From Notospermus geniculatus (taxonomy: Eukaryota > Nemertea > Pilidiophora > Heteronemertea > Lineidae), in assembly GCA_002633025.1 (NCBI GenBank), contig NMRB01000167.1, positions 14,748-78,747 on the forward strand: a DNA stretch of 64,000 nt. Reading direction: 5' to 3'. How positions within the stretch are numbered: the stretch's first letter is position 1; the number at the start of each line of letters is the position of its first letter. Below, in pieces: positions 22,011-34,043 of the stretch. Under the pieces are notes generated by a model, which did no database searches, was not told the origin of the DNA, and saw only the letters and a program-made list of their open reading frames with translations. A program made the position numbers and the translations under genes.

Positions 22011-23340
22011 AGCATTATATGGAATGGCTATATTTCATATCTCTTGTGCCCTGTGTGCACAGTAGTGGAAACTGTACAAGCTCATTATACTTGCATGATT
22101 GGTACATTACAGGATGGTAATTCATTTACCTGTCAGTCAAAAAAGATGACACCAGATTTTAACTGGAATTGGGAAGTGAGTTTATTCAGATGAAGTGGAA
22201 ACAAATTTACAATGGTGAATAAGATAAAAGAACAGCAAAGCAATAATTTATATATTACACCATCAAAATTTCATTATGCAAGCTTATGAACTATAGTCAG
22301 GACATTTCTGAGTGAGGATAGCTTACATGTAGATCTGTCCGAGTTTGGAATGAAAATACACAGCTGAATTTTTACGTCCTTGATGGAGAGACATTCTGAA
22401 TGAAGAGTCCACTCAGGAGGTTCCAGATTTCTGAATAGTACAATGTATGTGTCAACCAACAATAAATGGTGNTGTTACGCCAGCCAGTTTCATTTGTCAA
22501 TGATTACTCCATGCATTGTATTGTCGTGAGATTAGATGGACATGTATTGTGCCGAGATCAGATTTCATTGACATGTATTGTGCTGAGAGTACATGTAGAA
22601 TACATGGGCAGTTCGTCTTGTACCATAATGTGGGATGTCAAGATAAACTAATATTGCAGAGTGTTGACATTTTCAGCTAACATGATGCTTAATCTTTTCA
22701 GGACTGCTTCCAGCTTCACACACCAGGAGGTGGAGGGTTTGGATGTCCCGATAACAACACTGACAATGATGAGAATACTTCGGTTAAAAGACGCCGAACC
22801 GACCCAGTGGCGAGTCACATGTACATGCAGAAAGGAAGTGTATATGCCTATAAACTTGCTCAAGAATCTGCCTAGAGCATTATATGGAACGGCTATGTTT
22901 CATATCTCTTGTGACCTGTGTGCACAGTAGTGGAAACTAGTGTACAAGCTCATTATACTTGCATGGTTGGTACATTACAGGATGGTAATTCATTTACCTG
23001 TCAGTCAAAAAAGATGACACCAGATTTTAACTGGAATTGGGAAGTGAGTTTATTCAGATGAAGTGGAAACAAATTTACAATGGTGAATAAGATAAAAGAA
23101 CAGCAAAGCAATAATTTATATATTACACCATCAAAATTTCATTATGCAAGCTTATGAACTATAGTCAGGACATTTCCGAGTGAGGATAGCTTAGATGTAG
23201 ATCTGTCCGAGTTTGGAATGAAAATACACAGCTGAATTTTTATGTCCTTGATGGAGAGACATTCTGAATGAAGAGTCCACTCAGGAGGTTCCAGATTTCT
23301 GAATAGTACAATGTATGTGTCAACCAACAATAAATGGTGT
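21574..23340. repeat. tandem duplication of OPLAH 3' end
   Basis: Two nearly identical segments of about 0.87-0.9 kb, 21574-22471 and 22473-23340, are separated by the N at 22472. Each contains an ATTGTGC-GAGAT minisatellite (about four units in copy 1, two to three in copy 2), the terminal OPLAH exon, the 3' UTR and an AATAAA signal (22461-22466 and 23329-23334). Differences are scattered substitutions and small indels. Confidence 0.9.
22702..22875 (+). CDS. duplicate terminal coding exon of OPLAH
   Basis: This is a second copy of the last OPLAH exon, with its own TTTTCAG acceptor, stop codon and downstream AATAAA (23329-23334). It reads in the same phase as the exon at 21840-22010 and starts [14 protein letters not shown] like the first copy. 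It differs by one inserted codon and a few substitutions (NNTDNDE in place of NDTDDE). Exon 29 could splice to either copy, so this could be an alternative last exon. It could equally be the other haplotype's exon left in tandem by the assembler, because the duplication junction carries a single N at 22472. Confidence 0.85.
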   Translation, partial: DCFQLHTPGGGGFGCPDNNTDNDENTSVKRRRTDPVASHMYMQKGSVYAYKLAQESA

Positions 23341-23512
23341 CTATCCTGAAGTTTTGGTTAGTGTCAGGAGTGTTTCAAAGTTACAACAGTGTACATATAA
23401 TTGCATTGTGTGAAGAAGACAAAATGTGGTGACAATTATAACAGTTTTTGGGCAGTTTGTCAGCCACGATCAGACAACAGAATTTTGTTCACTGCTGGTG
23501 GTCCCTCCTGCT

Positions 23513-25302
23513 TCATAATGATATCCCTCCTCCTGAGTATTCCAATCTCTGAAAATGCAAAAAAACAAATATTGTTTTGCTGCTGTGGTTAAGTTATGTG
23601 AAACATCAGAATATGAACACTTGATTATGATACATGTAAATGTACATGTACTGCACTTGGTTTCCTCCTTGGCTAGGCTACCACATGTTTGCCCATTCAG
23701 GACCAGGGTTGGGGGCATTCTAGGGGTATGGTAGTCAGCTTCCCCATCGGCCCAGCCCCAACTTCAATACACACTTGACCTGAGAAACAACCAGATATCA
23801 GCCAATGAGAATAGGAGGACAACACTGAACCATCAGTACTTACTTTTTGTGGCTCCACAAATGCCAACCAATCCGATGCATGTGTTGGTAAAAGTCCCAT
23901 ACTGTGGCATTTATAAATAGCAAGGAGGAGGCAGAGTAAATTTCCAAGGAGGTAAACAAAACGCTGGGCCAACTGTTGGTTTCCTTCGATCATTTTAAAA
24001 GCTGGAAATAGAAAAAAATACTTCAGATTTTCCCCCAGAATTCATCAAGACAGAATTACAAAATTGATGAGACAGTCAGAATGAGGCCTAGGGATAGCCT
24101 GTATGACAATACTTGCAACTGGTGTATACCCAGAATCTCACAGCCCACAGAAGAATCATAAGCCTTGGGGGTTACTTACTTTGCTGAGCACCAATCATTG
24201 CCTGTATTGGCCGGATGAACATCATGCCTACCATCATGATAGGAAAGATACCAATGGAATTACCAGCCATCCACATGATGAAAAGATTCATGGGCACCTG
24301 TTTGATTGGACCCAATGCCACATCCCATGATCGCTGCAAAAAGGGAAAGAATAGATGCTTTAAATCAGTTGCATTGAATATTTAACAATAGATGTATACT
24401 CGTAGAGTTGTTTTTAGGCCTAGTCTCACTGGATGAAAACTAGGCACAGGAGGCATCCTCCTCTTCAGCAGGGTTCTGAACTGTGATATTTCCAGCTCGG
24501 ATTCCAGTTTTAATTGACTAAACAGACCGATTGCCTATGCAGAAACCACAGGTATCAAAACTTTGATAGCGTACCTTTACAAGCAAGGCTGAATCTGTCT
24601 CTCGGTGACTAGGACCACTTTGAACACTCGTGGAAAAGCCAACAGGAGCTGTGAGGTCTGTGTGCAGAGGCATCACCTGCCCACCTCCTCCGCGAGATCT
24701 GCAAGGGAAAACGGCAACAAACATAATGACCATGATGGACTAGGCCTACATCCGCCTTGGCCTGATCGGCTGCAGAAAATAAAATGTAGGGCTGAGGCCT
24801 AGTCTGAAGCCTTCAGTGAAGGTAGATTGAAGATTCATACCTTTCCGTGTCTTTTATTTAGTTTGCGTTTGCGTTTTGCGCGTGTCCGTTTCCTAGGGGC
24901 CTAGCCTACCCAGCTGCTACCTATGTGGAGTGCGTGGTAGAAAAAGTAATTTTATGTTTGGTAGGCCTAACACACATATAAACAAAGGGCACGGACAAGC
25001 GCAAAGCGCAATGCGGAGAAGTATGAATCCAGCTTCACTGTCCGGAAATAGAACGCGTCCGGTGATCGAACTGTTGTGCATCTTGTGTACAATTCACCAC
25101 CACCGCAAACATATGCCTCTTTTCAACGTCAAATAACAGACACACTTGCGGCTTCTACCCATAATTATATACGCCTTTAGAAGGAGAAGAACAGCATATT
25201 CGACATCATTACAAATCCACCATCTTATTCTTACCGGTAACTGAAGTCGACGGCCCATTTACTTTTTCGGATGTTGCGACCGACAAGACCTGAAGACGCC
25301 AT
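23513..25302 (-). CDS. EMC4: ER membrane protein complex subunit 4, complete
   Basis: Subunit of the ER membrane complex, which inserts tail-anchored and multipass membrane proteins. Five minus-strand exons: 25302-25235 (starts [10 protein letters not shown]), 24698-24575, 24333-24180, 24001-23844, 23548-23513. They sum to 540 bases, 179 residues plus stop, against 183 for human EMC4. Visible family features: [20 protein letters not shown] and the hydrophobic [17 protein letters not shown], the conserved [19 protein letters not shown], and the ending [11 protein letters not shown]. Intron phases are consistent throughout and all introns are GT-AG. The start codon lies 451 bases from the divergent ZNRF start, which suggests a shared promoter. 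The gene converges on the OPLAH 3' end. No clear minus-strand poly(A) signal was seen between 23340 and 23512. Confidence 0.95.
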
Positions 25303-25753
25303 TTTGTAATGTGGCCAATCGCCGCCTATGGACCGAATACGACACTAAATGTACTTATCTAACAGTTACTTCCGTCTATTGTTCACGCTACTTTATCGCG
25401 ACATCATCCCGGTGTGAAAACAAAGAATGTCGTCAATAAAGTTTGTGCAGAGAACAAAGACCCTATTGTTACATTGTGAAACGGACAGTAATGCCGCGGG
25501 AGGAGTGCAGCGGAGCGGCAAAGACAGGAAGCTGTCTACGATCGATTAGTTTGTACTGGCTCTATTTTGTCACGTGGCTTGACGTCACATGTGTTTCCGT
25601 GTGACGTAAACACACTGAGAAAATGGCGAACTGCTCACACATTTCACAAAAGATGGCTTGAAAAAATCTAAATATTGGCCAGGCTCTTCGAAAATCGTGC
25701 GTCCCCAGGGCCTTGGGATACGTAGACGATACTAATTACATAATATACCAACT
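25303..25753. promoter_or_regulatory. EMC4/ZNRF bidirectional promoter region
   Basis: These 451 bases separate two divergent start codons. They contain an E-box CACGTG (25571-25576), a full CRE TGACGTCA (25580-25587) and TGACGTAA (25602-25609) within 40 bases, nearer the ZNRF side. ATF/CREB and bHLH-Zip factors bind such sites. A shared promoter is inferred from spacing and motif cluster; transcription starts cannot be placed. Confidence 0.5.
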
Positions 25754-28700
25754 ATGGGAGCTAGAAATAGCACAAATACGCGACCACGTAGCTTTTCAAG
25801 TAGTGACGATGGTGCCAGTGGAGCGCTGGGTTTGAGTGCTGGAATGGCCATGGCAGGCTATCTTGGAGGTCCCAGCACTAGCAATGGTGCTGCCAGGGCC
25901 AGGGCGAGTAGTATCCCTGGGTTTGGACCTGGACGCCATGGACATGGTATCAATATACCCACAAGTAATGGGGGAGCCCATGGGGCAGGCTCCCCGGACT
26001 CCGATTCCAGTCCTGATGAAGGACCTTTTCGTGGATTTATGCAAGCAAGTTCTTTGCCTCCTCTTGGTGGATTGTTGATTCATGGTGAGTATCGCGTATC
26101 AGTGCTGCCGAGAGTGCAATATGGAACCAAGGAGGGTGTCGCTTTCATAAATTGTCTTCGTTTTGCTGAAGATTTTTTATTTCCTGTGCCATTCTTTGTA
26201 GTTGATATCGTCATGTTTTGGCTAAAGTTTAGAATCCCCGATCGGAAGTGACGTTACTCCAAGGCACACAATGGAAATCCTATTGTACAATGCGGCTTAT
26301 TCCGTCAATCGATGACCTTTTTTTGGGCACTGGTCGGGGATTCTAAACTCGTTCCTATGTTTTTAGTTCTTTGTTAGATTAATGTTGCCACTGATTGTCA
26401 TTAAAATGTTGTTGATGATAAGATCCCGTTACTTTTATGAGGTTTAAAGCTGTATTTCATGTGACCAGCGTTTCTGCTGGCAGTAGCCATAATATAAGGC
26501 GAAATGGGAATAAGGTGAAATGGGAAAAGGCGAAATGGGAATAAGGCGATAGGCTATGGGAATAAGGCAAAATGGGAAAAAGAAGGCGAAATGGAAAAAG
26601 GCGATATGGGAATAAACTGCCAAAGGAGCCAATAGCTGCTTTTAAAATTAACTGGCGACAGAAATAAATTTTGTAATGCTATCAAATTTTGTAATGCTAT
26701 TTACAATGGAATATTGCTGTCGTGGATAAAAATATCTTATTTCAACAAAACTGGCTACTAAATCTAATACTCCAGCAGAAATCCTGTGTGACATCAACTG
26801 TATCACTGGGCTGGGATAGACTTTGGAATTGTTGATTCAATCATGAAGAGAGATTGTGTTTATCAGACAATCAGATTACAAGTCTGATAAACACACTTTT
26901 TATCTCTTCATGGAGCGCAACATAAGCCTCGGCCTTGGTCTTTGCCTAGGCTTTGAGAAATGGATAGCCTAATACCGGTAAATGACAAAATTTTTTGTTT
27001 AAATTAGGGTGATAGGATGATGGCTGAAGCATGGAGTTAGAACTTACAAGTTACAGCTGTTTACCGCTGTTATTCCACACATACGGATTTGCATCTATGC
27101 TGTGCATGTTTGAATAACCCTCCGCACCCACCAAGGGCTGAAATGAGATAATCCGCACTACCCCTGTCTGGCCCACTATATTTCCCAACCAACTCTCCAA
27201 AAACCTTCGAACTCGGAGGGCTTAAAAAGCCCGGGCTTTTCATCCCTGGGTCTGTTAGACCCGCGCTTTTACAGGTGTAGACAGAAAAATCCCGGGTGCG
27301 ACACAGGCTTTTATGCAGTGTAAACAGGGCTTTTGTCTTTACATGTATTTCCAAAATAAATGACCATCGGCCTCATTGAAGTTCAACTATTCAAATGATT
27401 GTAAAAAGTGGGGCAATTATGCAACTGTGATCATTACACATGTTGCGCATACATAACCACAATATGTGTACATGTACAAATGGTTCAACCAGTCAACCGT
27501 TGACTGACTGTCATTTGCATAGCAAGCACAGGCCCTCTATTCAGGAAACCTGGAGCCATCATCGTACATTCAGGGGACAACAAGCCTTCAGTTTACAACT
27601 GAGAGCATTCTCACCAAATGTTCATCTAAACATTCATGTTCGGGATTTGTTGTGAAGTTTGCAAATGGGAAATTTCTTGGATTTGTTTGATTGTGAAAGA
27701 GATCTGCCGATCAGTGAGAGTCAGACAGCTGGTAAGGATATATTAGATCATAAGGACACAGAAAAAAGGATACTGGAATGGTACAGGAAAAGAAGGATGA
27801 GGTCGGCTCGGTGGAGAATTTTTTATAGGCCTACAGAAAAATGAATGATATTATTATTTATTATATTTATACGATAATGAGCACAGAAAAAACAGCCTAG
27901 CCATGTCTACAGTGTAGCTTTTAGGCCTAATTGAAAAGAATCTTTGTTCTGCTTGTGACGTTTTTCTCATGTCACTGACCATGGCTTCTGGCAAAGTCTC
28001 TTGTATTGTAGTTTCTCAGTTCATTGCTCACTTTTTGCTGTTGTTGCCTGCCTTTTGGAGTCTGGACGAAAAGCCTGGTGCTCTGTAACGAGACACTGAG
28101 GTCCAGGGAGAGTGCATTCAACTTCAGGGAAGTGACCTCTGTGGAACAGTGCAGAGAAACAGAGGGAAAGCAAATACAGATTATCTTTTGAAGACATGCA
28201 CCAGAAGGTTGGTGCCTGTCTTGTATGTCTTGATGATCCGTGGCTCCTTTCAATCCCACGAGCCAATGGGAGTTACGGTGACCGGAGCCTGAGTGTTCTG
28301 GCTGCCAGACTGTGGAATTCCCTCCCTGCTCATATGCGCGCTCTTGACAACACAAATGTTTTTAAGAGATCTCTCAAGACAACTCTTTTTACCAATTATT
28401 TTAGTTAATGTTTTATCTTCTTCCTTACTTATATTGTTTTAATCATTTTGACTCTTATCTGTACAGTGCTTAGAAAATGTCTTAACATTCTTTAGCACTT
28501 TAATATAATAAAATTATTATTATTATTATTATTCTAGTGGAGGGGATTGTTTGCAATTTCTCACATTTTCCGTCTCATAATCGATGCATTTTGCTGTCTT
28601 TTCAGGTATAAAATGTCCAGTGTGTTCAAAGTATGTCCCACCAGATGACATCGAATGTCATCTCGTCATGTGCCTAACCAAACCTAGAATTACTTACAAT

Positions 28701-31700
28701 GGTGAGTGCATGCATTGCCCAGGTGTCACTGTCAATGAACAAAATACCCTTGGGTGTGGTTTTCTTACCAGTTTTCAAGCACAACCATCAAGACCATCAT
28801 AAGCGCCGTTCCCTTATCGCGTCTGCATGACTTGTGCTGAGACAAAACTCGTGACGGTGCGTGACCAATCAGCACTTAGGTAGACGTCGCCATCTTGGCA
28901 AAAAATGCCTTGCATTAATGAAAGACTAGGTCTTCTGTCATGTCTGTCACATCATGGTTTGGCCAGCCATCACTGCTGCAGGGCCGTATTTAGCAGCGGA
29001 CAAGGGGGCAGCTGCCCCCCCCCCCCCGAGCCAACCAAAAAACGTGATTTCCATGCAGATTTTGGGCAAAAAACGGCAAAAAAAGGTCTTCTGCCCCCCA
29101 GAGAGGCTTTTGACTCCCTGAACTTGCACAATTGTATATTTTGATCTGCTGTGACTCCAGATCACTTTTAGGACTTTAAAAGCGCCACTGAATGTCTTTT
29201 TCAGCTACCAATTCTAGAAATCACCTTGTAATGATTCATGATCAGGTCTTTATTTTGTGACGTTTCTTGGCAGATACAACTGCTAATAGCTCTTTTTCAA
29301 TACTGTAAGGTTGTTTAGGTCAGTGGCAGTTTTAACTAGGTCGTGTGTTTTGAGAAAGGAGCTAGAACGAGAATTATGGCGTGGCAGAGCTGTATTGTGC
29401 CTTGTTAATGACGGCAGCTATAGTATTTTATCCAGGCATGCCAGGGCCGTCAGCAGAGTGTGACTGCCGTCAATAGTCAATTGGCTGAACACCACCGACA
29501 GACACATGCAGCTAATTATTCAATCTGTTCAATATTAGTGTAAATATGTCGTCTGTGTGCCGCTGTGACTCAATAATAGACAGGAGGAATCGATCAACAT
29601 GCACTGAATTGAAGGATGTGGCATTGGAAAAATAGCATGGTTTTATTTGGAGGTGCATGCAGAAGAAATGAAAAGCCACGCTGGGATTGGGATCGGGGAC
29701 CTACTGCACCTGAGCTAAAGAGACGTGCTAGGAGGAAGTTATTTTGATATTTTCCTCCAAACTTCCTTGTTAGGGAAACATGCTTCGACAATGCTTTGTC
29801 TTTTTCTATCATTCCCATTTTAGTTCTGATCCAAATTAGAACTTCACATGCATTATGCTTTTAGGAGTGTATTGATTTTTTTGTGCAGGAGGTACCTGTC
29901 TGAGTCTCACTTTAATTCCACGAAATAGACTCGTCAACAATCATCATATTACAATACTCAACAGACATGAAATATAAATATGTTTTCCACTTGAATATGT
30001 GGTCTTTGCATTACTCTTAGTGCATATTGAATTGAAGTCTGCGAATTTGGTTTTACGTTCAACATGATTACCAGTACTAATGACTGTATGGGCCAATCAC
30101 CTGTAATTTTTAGATCCCCTTTTGTGCTGGTATTTGAACTTTACGACCAGCATAACACCGCGTCACAAAATTCAGACCCTGGGAAGGTTTTGTTTTATTA
30201 TGGCATGTTATTGGTCTCACTACAAAAAAAATCTTAGTAATATGGTGTTTTTTTGGGGGGGGTGGATATTCAATACATTGTAGTTTGGTGGATATTCAAT
30301 AGTTCATATCAAAATGAAAATCTTCCAGGCCAGATAGAGCTTGCATAGTTGGACTTCATCATATGGCAGATGTCCTAGTACCATACATGTACATGTACTT
30401 GCTTCATAATCCTGTTGTTAAACACCACAGCTGGTGCTGAAGTCCCAAAACTAGAAAACCTGGCCATATATTCACAATTTATGTGTTTATATACAGTACG
30501 GTTTTGAAATTATCTCGGTATTTTTATTTGTTTAATTGTATTCAACTGACTGCTACCAGATTGTGATTTGATTGTAACATTAATGAGTTATCCGTAACAT
30601 CGCGAAATGAAACCTCCCTAAGAGGACACCTAGGGTACCGTAATTTTCGGGCTATAAGGCGCAGCCTTTTTCTTTGAAGAAGGGTCTAAAATTGGGGGTG
30701 CGCCTTAGAGGGTGGTGCGCCTTATCTGTGGCTTGAGTCCAACAATTTGATCACAAGTGTCAAGACACTGACGAACCCAAGCATTCAAGCATGCATAGAT
30801 GATGCACTGAAGCATTCACTGACGAAACTGCGCCTTATACGGCGGTGCGTCTTATGTATGGATTTCGTCAAAGATTTTGGGTGAAATTAGGGGGTGCGCC
30901 TTATAGTCAGGTGCGCCCTATAGTCGCGAAAATACGGTACATGTAATTTGCACTTGCTACCTAAGTGAATGTGTAAATGTCATCTCCCGTAATCCTATGG
31001 GACAGGGTACCCAGTATCAAGGGTAAAGATACTGTCACACTGAAGTTGTTCTCAGAACGTTCTTCCCTTAAACGGGCTAGAATGTGTAACGTTGGCCAAA
31101 TAATGCCTCGAAGTTCTCAAGCACCCTTCCCGTCCGAGCCCGTCAAAGAAGTTCGTAAAAAGACTGTAAAAAGTTGCCACTACGTCCACTCTGTTCGCAC
31201 ACAGTTTGAGCTCGTTTGGCAACATTTTCAAGAACGTACTGAGAACTAGCTCAGTGTGATGGGGCATAACGGCTGCCTTAACTTAAGGGTTAGGCCTCGT
31301 TAACACGGGCACGCGTTACGGCGTAGAGCGTAACGCGTATACCGTAAAATTACTTCTAGCTTGAGTCAATGAGCTGTTCACACGACTGGCGTCAAGGGTC
31401 GTGTGAACAGCTCATTGACTCAAGGTAGAAGTAATTTTATGCACTACATGTACATGTTACGCTATACGCCTTACGCGTGCCCGTGTGAATGAGGCCTCAG
31501 GGGTTAGGGTTGTGATTAGGAGTCAGGTGTAGGAGCCAGGTATCAAGGGTTATGGGATGGGGGTCCAGGGGTTAGAATTCAGAGTGGATGACATTACTCC
31601 TCACCTTGAGCTCTACATGTAGTGGCTGCTGGTTCCATTCATATTGCATCCTCCCATAGTGGGGCTTTGGTCTCGCTCCTCTACATACGCTTCATGCGTG

Positions 31701-32354
31701 AGCGGATGAAGAGGAGCGTGGTAAAAACCCCTGCTGTGGGAGGATGCGATGCCATATTGAGTCTTTGCTTTGTGTTCTCAACTGGTCTGAAAGATAGTAC
31801 ACGTACAGTAGGATGGTAGGCCTGATGTTCTGAATGGAGTTCTCTTCATGATTACTTCTTCATTTCCAGAGGATGTGTTGCAAGAGGACAAGGGGGAGTG
31901 TGTAATATGTTTAGAAGAGCTAGTACAAGGCGACACTATTGCCAGATTGCCATGTTTATGCATATACCACAAGGGGTAAGGAAAGAAAAGCTTGGACCTT
32001 ATGGTCAAAGCTCAATTTCTATTTTAACAGGAAAGATCGGATAAACATTAGATAACCACTAGATTTTACTGAATGACCACATTGTCAACGGGGAGATAGG
32101 ACAAAAGTGGGGTCGGACAAATCAAATGAAATTGACAAGTCCTTAATTAAGAGGCTACACTGTATTTTCAGTGTCTGACTCTCAGTGTGTGCATACAGAC
32201 ATGTTGGATACATGGGTAGTTATGACCATTGATTTTTGTTGCGTTGATTGGCTACGATAAGGTGTGTATAATCTCTCTCCTCTTCTTCTCTTTCAGTTGT
32301 ATAGACGCATGGTTTGAACGAAATCGATCCTGCCCAGAACATCCTCAGGAATGA
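25754..32354 (+). CDS. ZNRF: ZNRF1/2-type E3 ubiquitin ligase, complete
   Basis: Membrane-associated zinc/RING finger E3 ubiquitin ligase. Four exons: 25754-26084, 28606-28701, 31870-31975, 32297-32354. They give 591 bases, 196 residues plus stop, slightly shorter than vertebrate ZNRF1/2. The protein starts MGARNS, an N-myristoylation motif as in the vertebrate proteins, followed by a Ser/Gly/Ala-rich low-complexity region. The zinc finger is KCPVCSKYVPPDDIECHLVMC at about residues 113-133. The C-terminal RING finger contains CVICLEEL, LPCLCIYHKGCIDAWF and NRSCPEHPQE. The exon 2-4 sequence is very close to ZNRF1/2; I cannot say which paralog because the invertebrate gene probably predates their split. 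Introns 1 and 2 are long and hold several mobile elements. An AATAAA lies at 32692-32697. Confidence 0.95.
26226..26349. mobile_element. MITE family B, copy 1
   Basis: Inverted ends AGTTTAGAATCCCCGATC and GGGGATTCTAAACT, in ZNRF intron 1. A second copy in opposite orientation lies at 60880-61029. Confidence 0.85.
26499..26616 (+). repeat. minisatellite (GCGAAATGGGAATAAG)n
   Basis: About seven degenerate ~16-base units in ZNRF intron 1. Confidence 0.8.
26842..26912. repeat. short hairpin
   Basis: CATGAAGAGA...GTGTTTATCAGAC pairs with GTCTGATAAACAC...TCTCTTCATG. Confidence 0.7.
28190..28535 (+). mobile_element. 5'-truncated LINE 3' end
   Basis: The reading frame to 28408 ends YGDRSLSVLAARLWNSLPAH then LKTTLFTNYF, the characteristic C-terminal tail of non-LTR retrotransposon reverse-transcriptase proteins. 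It is followed by a short 3' UTR and an (ATT)n tail. It lies in ZNRF intron 1; all upstream domains are missing. Confidence 0.8.
30636..30940. mobile_element. MITE with GCGCCTTAT repeats
   Basis: Ends ACCGTAATTTTCGGGCTATAA and CTATAGTCGCGAAAATACGGT are inverted. The interior has repeated GTGCGCCTTAT words in ZNRF intron 2. Similar CCGTATTTTC/GCGCCTTAT elements are widespread in animals. Confidence 0.75.
31026..31262. mobile_element. TIR element in ZNRF intron 2
   Basis: Ends ACTGTCACACTGAA...TTCTCAGAACGTTCTT and AAGAACGTACTGAGAA...TCAGTGTGAT. Confidence 0.65.
31290..31499. mobile_element. palindromic MITE
   Basis: AGGCCTCGTTAACACGGGCACGCG region pairs with CGCGTGCCCGTG...GAGGCCT. The inner stem is TTGAGTCAATGAGCTGTTCAC and complement. 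Confidence 0.85.
31649..31747. mobile_element. MITE family A, copy 3
   Basis: CATCCTCCCATAGTGGGGCTT to CCCCTGCTGTGGGAGGATG, in ZNRF intron 2 about 120 bases before exon 3. Confidence 0.8.
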
Positions 32355-33373
32355 CGTTGTTCGTGTATCATCCCGAAATTCAGACAAGGACTTGTTCTTT
32401 CTTCCAGCCAGGTCGTTGATCGTGGTATATAACTACCCGAGCGATTTACTTGGGAAAATGAGATTTGTATGGAACGCGGATGTTCATATGGAAAGATGTG
32501 CTTCCGACGGCACATTTGTCAGTTTGGAGGAGTCTGACGGGAGTTATCAAGTGATGGGCTGCAGAATTCACACTTTTAATGTAGCGTGTGCGTTTCCACC
32601 AAACTTATTTCGTTCTGCTTGGTTTTCTGAGTGGTGCAATGGACCATCAGTTCATTTATCAGGAGGTGGTGCCCACTCTTAAAACACTCAGAATAAAGGT
32701 TAAAAACATGCTTTTGCGGCATAAGAAGCTACATGTCGCTTGCCCCTCCCCCCCCCCCCATCCGAGGAAGGGTTGTTTTTGCTTGTATTTCTTGTTTATT
32801 CCACTCATTTGGAACTCCTGACAGACTCCCAAACTCTGACAATCTGAGGAAATCTGTGCTTGAATTTCATTCAAGTCCTACGATCGGTGAAGTGAGGCGA
32901 AGTTCTATTTACCAAATGTGACAATATAAACTTTGTTTTATAGCTAAGCTTTCATTATGTGATACGTGCTCAACTTTTATGGGGCTAAAACTGTCTCGAA
33001 CTCTGTCCTAGAAGACAAGTGAGTGGTTATGTAACTACATGATTTGAGAAATGTCGTCATCTCTCATATTGAATATTTCATGTGTATCAAAAACGAAATC
33101 ATGTTCTTTATACTACATGTACTTTATGATGGAGAATGCTGAAGGTTTACGTAACGAGTGACGTCATGATGCCATTTTCAAATGAAATTAACATCACAGC
33201 AGTGATGTCAGTGTCCAGTTTACTGGGACGCGGCACTCTACATAATAACGTCAGAATATAGCTGGTACTGAAACGGTTAACCGTTTACTTTAGAATGGAT
33301 CACGTTGTATTCCAGTTTCCGGATTAAAATTCAATGGATCACAAATCAGTGGGAGAAGTTGATAGCAGACAGT

Positions 33374-33526
33374 TGAGCGGCGAATCCACTGTCACGATTT
33401 TGGCTTGAGACGGGGTTGCGTTCCTTTGCGATCACCTTATATGGCAGTCGGAAGTCCTTATAAGGTGATCGCAAGGCAACGCAACCCCGTCTCAAGCCAA
33501 GATCGCGACAGTGGATTTGCCGCTTT
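33374..33526. repeat. palindromic MITE
   Basis: GAGCGGCGAATCCACTGTC to its near complement, with CTTGAGACGGGGTTGCGTT and TAAGGTGATCGCAA in the arms. Confidence 0.85.
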
Positions 33527-33924
33527 AGCTCGCCTTCGGCGGCGACTTAGGCACATCTTAACTGTGCCGGGATAGTGGATCGTAGGCTTATTATGGCTGC
33601 ATTTCCTTGCTTCTTCTGTGAAAATTTCCTTCATTTAGCCCCTCGGATGAACTGGGGCAAGAACAAGGACAGAAATTCTTGGATAATAAGGGCTTAAGAA
33701 TTCTCAGCAACATTTTTTGTCAGTGTTCATTGTTTTTCAAATTTCTATTGATATCCATCCGGGAATTTTTAGGCGATCAGCGTGCTGTAATGTTTTATAC
33801 ATGTATAACTACGTAGTCAGCCACAGATGTGCATCAAACTTCTGTAGTTTCAGGATTTGGGGTTTGCCTGTTTGATTTGACCGTTACTATTCATCTCGGT
33901 TAGAAGCTGCCTATAAAAGCCAGG

Positions 33925-34043
33925 GCCCATATTAATAAAACCTTAATAGGCCTAGTTACTTGCTAAAGCGCCCAGTTTGTACGGGCCAATGTACACAACT
34001 AGCAACCAACTAAGTTGGCAAGGTTTTATGAATATGGGCCCAG
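33925..34043. mobile_element. MITE family C, copy 1
   Basis: Inverted ends GGGCCCATATT-ATAAAACCTT and AAGGTTTTATGAATATGGGCC. A second diverged copy lies at 37515-37640. Confidence 0.8.

Noticed and set aside
21783-22863. Frames overlapping both OPLAH terminal exons in other phases
   Set aside because: Shadows of the exons; the phase set by exon 29 gives the conserved C terminus.
28021-28355. Minus-strand frames over the LINE fragment
   Set aside because: Antisense shadows of the reverse-transcriptase tail on the plus strand.
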